DNA from: an uncultured Clostridia bacterium
GTDB taxonomy: Bacteria > Bacillota_A > Clostridia > TANB77 > CAG-508
DNA length: 11,077 bases
NCBI GenBank assembly: GCA_947628335.1
Contig: CANQZT010000036.1
Span: 1 to 11,077, forward strand
Direction of reading: 5' to 3'
Shown: piece after piece, positions 7,625-11,077 of the stretch
How positions within the stretch are numbered: the first letter of the stretch is position 1
Layout: each line of letters starts with the position of its first letter
Position numbers and translations under genes: made by a program
Notes under the pieces: model-generated
What the model saw: the letters and a program-made list of their open reading frames with translations, nothing else
Database searches by the model: none
Told to the model about the DNA's origin: nothing

Positions 7625-8512
7625 TTATATTTCTGCTGACATTACTATATCTGGAATAAATTTTTCATTCTTTGTAATAATCATTAAATAAATCGATGTT
7701 GTTTGATTTTTTTGTATTTGTATCCACCATGGTAATTCAAAACTTGTATTTGTCTTGTTTTGACAAGTAATTTCACTTGGTGATACTTCTAATAATATAT
7801 TATCATCTCCTAAATAAACATTTGCTCTAACTTTTTTAAAATCATAGTCAGTATCGTTAGTTATATCAATAATATATTGTCTTTCATTTTCAATCTCAGT
7901 TTCATATGATGGATTTAGTCTTATATTGAAATTAGTTACTTGTATCTCTGATTTTCTTAACGTTAGCGATGCATTTCCTTTTTTTATAATATCTCCTTCT
8001 CTATCTGGTTTTGTTAATCTCCCAGATACTTTAATATAATTTTCAACGTAATATTTTGCATATTCTTCTGCCGTCATTGTATCTTCTTTATCTAAATTTA
8101 CAGAAAATATAATAGTTACAGTAACTAAACCTCCTTTTTCGATTCTATTATCCCATTTTGTATTTCTTATAATTCTATATCCATCTTCACTTTCTCCATA
8201 TTCATATGCATGTATTACTTTTTTATTGTCATACATTTTTATTTCCCAATTTTGATAAGTATTTTCTGAATTATTATGAATAATAATGTCATAAAAAAAA
8301 ACATTCTCCATTTGTTTGGTTTCTAAATATTCTACATCTGGAATCCACTCTTCTTCTTGTTCTAAATTAATAGAAGATGTCCCTGTTATATTTAGAGTTG
8401 TATCTAATATTGAATATCCATTAGACATAAAAACAAATGATAATAGAATGCCGAAGCAAATTATTAGTGTATTTCTTTTTTTCCAAAACCTCTTTATTAA
8501 CTTTCTTTTCAT
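7625..8512 (-). CDS. Exported protein with SipW-type signal peptide and CBM2-like beta module
   Basis: A 295-residue predicted secreted protein. A very basic start (MKRKLIKRFWKKR) precedes a hydrophobic core (about 15-29) and GYSILDTTLNITGTSSI (32-48). That last stretch aligns position by position with the same region of the TasA-like protein encoded upstream, suggesting a common signal peptidase. Residues of about 70-167 look like a family 2 carbohydrate-binding-type beta sandwich (YQNWEIKMYDNKKVI, NTKWDNRIEKGGLVTVTIIF), with spaced tryptophans at 89 and 120. Residues of about 175-295 form a second beta-rich domain I do not recognise, with WW at 262-263. No sortase motif or C-terminal helix is seen, so it is presumably released or fibre-associated. 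Sugar binding is unproven; in this setting the module may serve in fibre assembly. An AAGGGA motif precedes the ATG. Confidence 0.6.
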   Translation of the reverse strand: MKRKLIKRFWKKRNTLIICFGILLSFVFMSNGYSILDTTLNITGTSSINLEQEEEWIPDVEYLETKQMENVFFYDIIIHNNSENTYQNWEIKMYDNKKVIHAYEYGESEDGYRIIRNTKWDNRIEKGGLVTVTIIFSVNLDKEDTMTAEEYAKYYVENYIKVSGRLTKPDREGDIIKKGNASLTLRKSEIQVTNFNIRLNPSYETEIENERQYIIDITNDTDYDFKKVRANVYLGDDNILLEVSPSEITCQNKTNTSFELPWWIQIQKNQTTSIYLMIITKNEKFIPDIVMSAEI

Positions 8513-8546
8513 TTTGTTCCCTTCTTTTATATAATTTTTCTTATAT

Positions 8547-8584
8547 TCTAGGAAAGTTATATATAAAAGATAAACTTTCCTAGA
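8547..8584 (-). promoter_or_regulatory. Perfect 12-bp intercistronic hairpin between the TasA-like gene and the next gene
   Basis: TCTAGGAAAGTT (8547-8558) and AACTTTCCTAGA (8573-8584) are exact complements around a 14-nt loop. The hairpin stands 22 nt past the TasA-like stop and 34 nt before the next start. In the direction of transcription no U-run follows (ATATAAGAAAAATTAT), so it is not a classical terminator. An mRNA-stabilising or processing element, or a leaky attenuator lowering downstream expression, is the likely role. Confidence 0.6.
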
Positions 8585-8606
8585 TTTTCCATTTTATAAA
8601 GAAGTA

Positions 8607-9104
8607 TTAATCGGTTTGAACATATTCTATAATTCCTGTAATTTCTTTTGTGGTTATAGATGGCACTTCTGTAACATCTGCATTATACGTAACTTTTACT
8701 GTAAATGTAGTTTGCTGGCCTGCTTTTAAAAATTTAGCAGGTGATGTTGTTTCATAACTAATTGCAGGAGAACCTTTTGCATTGTCTGGTGTAAAAGTTA
8801 TACTATCTAAAGTAGCATTAATTGTTCCTGAATTTTGAATTGTTATTACATATGTGATTGTATCTCCTGGTTTTAACAATTTTGCCTGAAAAGTTGCACT
8901 TGTATTAGTATATACAGGCTTTCCTGCATCACACCCTATACTAACCTCTGTAGCACTAATTCCAGTAATTTTAACATTCCATTCTCCTACAATTTCACTG
9001 TTTCCATTAATCTTTAATTGAGTAGCAAATGCAGAATATGCAACTGCCATAGCAATAATTACTAAAAAAATTACTACAATTATAATATTTCTAAAATTTT
9101 TCAT
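8607..9104 (-). CDS. TasA/camelysin-like exported protein with SipW-dependent-type signal peptide
   Basis: A 165-residue secreted protein and the probable main structural product of the cluster. It has a short basic N-terminus, a hydrophobic core (about 7-20) and VAYSAFATQLKINGNSEIVGEWNV (21-44). This layout is typical of SipW-processed TasA/CalY-type proteins, with cleavage probably within AYSAFA. The mature part is Thr/Ser/Val-rich and beta-predicted (KPGDTITYVITIQNSGTINA, AGQQTTFTVKVTY), like the jelly-roll of TasA, but shorter than Bacillus TasA (261 residues). There is one cysteine (58), so no internal disulfide. It is the first gene of its unit, with its own sigma-A promoter, GAGGAG before the ATG and a hairpin directly downstream. 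That arrangement fits a subunit made in excess over the processing enzyme. Family membership is judged from signal peptide, composition and neighbours, not a search. Confidence 0.72.
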   Translation of the reverse strand: MKNFRNIIIVVIFLVIIAMAVAYSAFATQLKINGNSEIVGEWNVKITGISATEVSIGCDAGKPVYTNTSATFQAKLLKPGDTITYVITIQNSGTINATLDSITFTPDNAKGSPAISYETTSPAKFLKAGQQTTFTVKVTYNADVTEVPSITTKEITGIIEYVQTD

Positions 9105-9147
9105 AATTAGCTCCTCTTTCTGCTTTTAACATATCGTGTTCTCCTAT

Positions 9148-9176
9148 ATTATATGTATTTAATTTATTTATGTTTA
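9148..9176 (-). promoter_or_regulatory. Predicted sigma-A promoter of the TasA-like/SipW cluster
   Basis: On the minus strand TAAACA (9176-9171, 4/6) and a perfect TATAAT (9153-9148) are 17 nt apart. Transcription would begin near 9141, giving a leader of about 37 nt that contains the GAGGAG ribosome binding site. The terminator hairpin of the preceding unit ends about 30 bp upstream, so the cluster appears independently transcribed. Confidence 0.6.
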
Positions 9177-9204
9177 CTGTTTTTAATTATTTATATATAT
9201 GAAA

Positions 9205-9257
9205 GCGAGCCTAAGATTTTCTTAAAATTTACATTTGATAGAAAATCTTAGACTCGC
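9205..9257 (-). terminator. Long 17-bp hairpin, probable terminator of the DUF362 unit
   Basis: Arms 9205-9221 (GCGAGCCTAAGATTTTC) and 9241-9257 (GAAAATCTTAGACTCGC) flank a 19-nt loop. Read as minus-strand RNA, all 17 pairs form, one being G-U. Read as plus-strand RNA, that pair is a C/A mismatch. This favours a minus-strand transcript. The tract after it (TTTCATATATATAAAT) is only weakly U-rich. The hairpin separates the DUF362 unit from the TasA-like promoter and overlaps the extended reading frame of the small peptide gene. Confidence 0.55.
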
Positions 9258-9372
9258 CATATTTATAATTGTAATAATACTTCCTGCAACTATACTTGCA
9301 CTTAGTCCACCAAAAATTAATGCTGCAATTAATACAGCTTTATTTTTTTATACTTTCTACTTTTTCTATCAT
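9222..9372 (-). pseudogene. Small hydrophobic peptide gene, frame broken at an A7 run
   Basis: A GGAGGG motif (9380-9385) stands 7 nt before ATG 9372, only 30 nt after the DUF362 stop. The frame reads MIEKVESIKK and then stops (TAA 9340-9342) directly after seven A residues (9343-9349). With one A fewer, the frame stays open for about 49 codons. It would encode a basic/polar start followed by a transmembrane helix (KAVLIAALIFGGLSASIVAG, then SIITIIN) and a basic tail ending in SIKCKF. The strong ribosome binding site and coherent membrane-peptide pattern in the +1 frame argue that this is, or recently was, a real gene. The A7 run could be a sequencing error, a mutation or a slippage site. I do not recognise the peptide; holin-like or bacteriocin-like roles are possible but unsupported. 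Confidence 0.45.
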
Positions 9373-9402
9373 TTTTATACCCTCCATTATAAATTTTATT
9401 CT

Positions 9403-10293
9403 TTAATCAATATTTATTAATTCATATTTTGTTGTTCCTAGTCCAATTTCTTCTGCGTAAGGTAATATATGTCTTCCAATCTGTCTATCTATCCTTTCTT
9501 GTAATAGATGAGCCCCTTTATCTTTTGAATTCCATATCATATCAATAAATGCTTGATCATTTGCTACTGGATCTAAAGACGCTACTATTCCTAAATCTTC
9601 CATTACAGGATCTGATTGATGCGCATCACAATCACAATCAACTGATAAAAAATTCATTACTGTTATATATACTATTTTCTTATTATTTGCCTCAAAATAA
9701 TCTGCAACTGATTTTGCTGATTCTGCCATTGCTTCAATGAAATCTTCTTGTTTTGGTAATTTCTCCCATAATTCATCTGGATTTTCCGTTATTCCTGCTG
9801 TATGAATATATGCTTTTCCATTTCTTGATGCAACACCTATTGATTGATTTTTTAAATTAGCTCCAAATCCACCCATAGCATGACCTTTACCATGTGCTAA
9901 ATTTACCATTGCATCATATCTGTCTAAATGTGTACCAACTAAATTATATTTTAAATGTTTGCCATTTTTTACTGGTATTTTCATTTCTCCTTCTGCATCC
10001 ATAATATCTACATCAGCATAAGATGTAAAGCCATGTTTTTCGGCTACTTTTATATGGTCTTCTTCAGTATTTCTCGCACCATCATAAGCAGTATTACATT
10101 CAATAATTGTTCCATTTAATTTTTTTACTAATGGCCCTATTAAATCTGCTTTTAAATATCCTCTTGCTCCATCTTCTCCAGTTGAAACTTTTACTCCAAT
10201 TTTTCCTTTTAAGCTTACTCCAAGAGCTTCATATAATTTGATTAAATTTTCAGGAGTTATCTCCTTTGCATAATAAACTTTTGATTTTTCCAT
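9403..10293 (-). CDS. DUF362 domain-containing protein
   Basis: A 296-residue cytoplasmic protein of the DUF362 family, whose biochemical role is not established. Family-type features are VYYAKEITPENL at the start, KIGVKVSTGEDGARGYLK (31-48), NLAHGKGHAMGGFGANLKNQSIG (131-153) and LGIVASLDPVANDQAFID (234-251). Some DUF362 proteins carry 4Fe-4S ferredoxin motifs. Here only C220 and C222 (DCDCD) plus C66 are seen, so no complete cluster-binding set is evident; the His/Cys pairs could bind another metal. The start at 10293 is preceded by GAAAGG at 8 nt. It is transcribed from the promoter at 10360-10388 and followed by the small peptide gene and hairpin. No membrane helix or signal peptide is seen. 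The family call is confident; function is unknown. Confidence 0.85.
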   Translation of the reverse strand: MEKSKVYYAKEITPENLIKLYEALGVSLKGKIGVKVSTGEDGARGYLKADLIGPLVKKLNGTIIECNTAYDGARNTEEDHIKVAEKHGFTSYADVDIMDAEGEMKIPVKNGKHLKYNLVGTHLDRYDAMVNLAHGKGHAMGGFGANLKNQSIGVASRNGKAYIHTAGITENPDELWEKLPKQEDFIEAMAESAKSVADYFEANNKKIVYITVMNFLSVDCDCDAHQSDPVMEDLGIVASLDPVANDQAFIDMIWNSKDKGAHLLQERIDRQIGRHILPYAEEIGLGTTKYELINID

Positions 10294-10359
10294 AATATCA
10301 ACCTTTCTTTAAAAATATAATTATAATTTTTTATTTTCCCTTTGGCATTAATACAATAT

Positions 10360-10388
10360 ATTATATCAATATTTAAATTTTTCATCAA
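10360..10388 (-). promoter_or_regulatory. Predicted sigma-A promoter of the DUF362 gene
   Basis: On the minus strand TTGATG (10388-10383, 4/6) and a perfect TATAAT (10365-10360) are separated by 17 nt. Transcription would begin near 10353, giving a leader of about 60 nt with no evident riboswitch. The rest of the 268-nt gap between this gene and the terminator at 10562 is AT-rich, with nothing else I can name. Confidence 0.6.
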
Positions 10389-10561
10389 GATTTTTAGCAT
10401 CATTCTTTTTTTTCGTCTATATAATAAGAACATTCATTTCTATAATACTTTTCATTCCTATAATATAATTTTGGGAAACATATTTTAAGACCTGTAAAAA
10501 TTAGTTAAAATCTTGAAATTCATCTTTTTTATTTTTTTCCTAAAATTTTTACTCATACGAC

Positions 10562-10591
10562 AAAAAAATCAACCATTACAGTTGATTTTTT
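10562..10591 (-). terminator. Intrinsic terminator with U7 run, possibly bidirectional
   Basis: AAAAAATCAAC (10563-10573) and GTTGATTTTTT (10581-10591) pair over 11 bp around a 7-nt loop. On the minus strand the second arm runs into seven Ts, the classic terminator form. It ends the transcript containing the 40-codon ORF. A-run pairing with T-run also lets it work on the plus strand. Confidence 0.7.
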
Positions 10592-10737
10592 GTTGTCGTC
10601 GTTTTGGTACGACAATTTTCCATTATGGCTCCTCTTGCCTTGCTCATTTTTATTATTGTTTCCTGAAACCCTTAATTTTCAATACTTTCAAAATTGTTTC
10701 AAAAATATGTACAGCCTTTGTACAGCCTTGCGAAATA
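10592..10737 (-). other. Gene-free stretch between the 40-codon ORF and its terminator, possible gene remnant
   Basis: This stretch is less AT-rich than the surrounding intergenic DNA. On the minus strand an ATG at 10647 opens a 23-codon frame (MSKARGAIMENC, then a Thr/Lys-rich end NQL) whose TAA at 10576-10578 falls in the terminator loop. The frame also stays open upstream for eight codons without a start. No good ribosome binding site precedes the ATG. It may be a gene remnant, a small RNA body or untranslated 3' RNA; I cannot decide. Confidence 0.25.
10708..10729. repeat. Perfect 11-bp tandem duplication
   Basis: TGTACAGCCTT occurs twice head to tail (10708-10718 and 10719-10729). Each copy contains the palindrome TGTACA. 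It lies 9 nt past the stop of the 40-codon ORF. It could be a simple slippage duplication or a paired protein-binding site. Confidence 0.8.
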
Positions 10738-10860
10738 TTACTCATTTTTCATATTGAATCCATCAATATATCCTTTCTTATAAATCTTATATGTATATCT
10801 TTTGAATATTACAACTAATATCTTTTCATAAAAATTTAATTCGGTAAAATATATCTTCAT
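10738..10860 (-). CDS. Small basic 40-residue protein of unknown function
   Basis: ATG at 10860 follows AAAAGGAGGA (GGAGG at 10869-10873, 8 nt spacing), one of the strongest ribosome binding sites in the window. The product starts MKIYFTELNFYEKILVVIFK and continues with a Tyr/Lys-rich second half (RYTYKIYKKGYIDGF) to NMKNE. It is basic, with an amphipathic segment at about residues 8-19 that could lie on a membrane, and has no clear full-length membrane helix. The third codon positions are AT-rich like the neighbouring genes. Downstream are the tandem repeat and a terminator; upstream are two Spo0A-box-like sites. I do not recognise it by name. A small sporulation-linked protein is a speculation based only on those sites. 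Confidence 0.55.
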   Translation of the reverse strand: MKIYFTELNFYEKILVVIFKRYTYKIYKKGYIDGFNMKNE

Positions 10861-10984
10861 AAAAATATCCTCCTTTTATACAGATATGTTCTTTTTATAT
10901 TTTACCATATTATGTAAATAAAAATAACTCCAAAGGTTTATAGGTATTGTCTGCTGTTCTTGTTGATACAACTATGTTACAAAA

Positions 10985-11000
10985 TTCGACAAGTTTCGAC
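10985..11000 (-). promoter_or_regulatory. Two tandem Spo0A-box-like sites upstream of the 40-codon ORF
   Basis: On the minus strand AGTCGAAA and TTGTCGAA follow each other with a 10-bp period (TCGAA at 10999-10995 and 10989-10985). The second contains the full TGTCGAA core of the Spo0A box; the first has one mismatch. They lie about 125 bp before the ATG at 10860. No convincing -10 is positioned after them, so the promoter itself is uncertain. The rest of 10861-11077 is AT-rich without other features I can support. Confidence 0.35.
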
Positions 11001-11077
11001 TTTTTTACTATAAAATACCATATATTACCATATAAAATTATTTTAAATTACTAACTAAATTATCTATATAATTACTT

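Noticed and set aside
9091..9132. 13-codon leader peptide ahead of the TasA-like gene (ATG at 9132 after TAGGAG)
   Set aside because: The predicted transcription start near 9141 would leave little or none of its ribosome binding site in the RNA, and the frame overlaps the real start without any repeated-codon or attenuator pattern.
9235..9420. 61-codon plus-strand hydrophobic frame
   Set aside because: It is the antisense reading of the micropeptide gene, and its first half lies in the hairpin; no plus-strand ribosome binding site is evident.
10513..10818. 101-codon plus-strand frame
   Set aside because: It runs antisense through the terminator and the 40-codon ORF, has a low-complexity Phe/Ile/Leu start, and has no ribosome binding site.
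1..11077. CRISPR array, tRNA, rRNA or insertion sequence
   Set aside because: No regularly spaced repeats, no cloverleaf or rRNA-like GC-rich blocks, and no transposase or terminal inverted repeats were seen.

Overview
The window looks like the chromosome of a low-GC Gram-positive bacterium, most likely a member of the Clostridia. Base composition is strongly AT-rich, most starts follow AGGAG/GGAGG-type ribosome binding sites, and the core genes (murB, yvcK, ruvC) are of Firmicutes type. A secreted TasA/SipW-type cluster and a pilin of the clostridial 'KGxTLxALxVT' kind point the same way. A gut-associated uncultured Clostridia lineage is a guess. Every supported gene lies on the minus strand, so transcription runs from high to low coordinates.

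From right to left: (1) 10738-11077 holds a 40-codon ORF with a very strong ribosome binding site and two tandem Spo0A-box-like sites upstream. It is followed by a non-coding or remnant stretch with an 11-bp tandem repeat and a U-rich terminator at 10562-10591. (2) A good sigma-A promoter (10360-10388) drives a DUF362 protein and a tiny membrane-peptide gene whose frame is broken at an A7 run. The unit ends in a long hairpin (9205-9257). (3) A second sigma-A promoter (9148-9176) drives a four-gene secreted-fibre cluster: a TasA/camelysin-like protein, a second exported protein with a CBM2-like module, an S26B (SipW/archaeal-type) signal peptidase carrying a large multi-helix membrane domain, and a DUF5305 protein. 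A hairpin separates the first gene from the rest, and a weak terminator closes the cluster at 5411-5439.

(4) A third unit from about 5264 to the left edge contains a type IV pilin-like gene, murB, yvcK, a GH133-type glycogen debranching enzyme gene and ruvC (cut by the window edge), with gaps of only 14-38 nt. murB is broken by three apparent single-base insertions within about 130 bp that together restore the frame. This is either a low-quality assembly patch or a decaying gene.

The likely joint function of cluster (3) is to export and mature a surface or extracellular fibre. The two exported proteins share a signal-peptide signature that the adjacent peptidase presumably recognises, and DUF5305 is a membrane accessory of unknown role. 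This is the most interesting system in the window. Unit (4) mixes cell-wall synthesis (MurB), envelope/carbon-flow control (YvcK), glycogen breakdown and recombination (RuvC), with a pilin gene oddly placed first.
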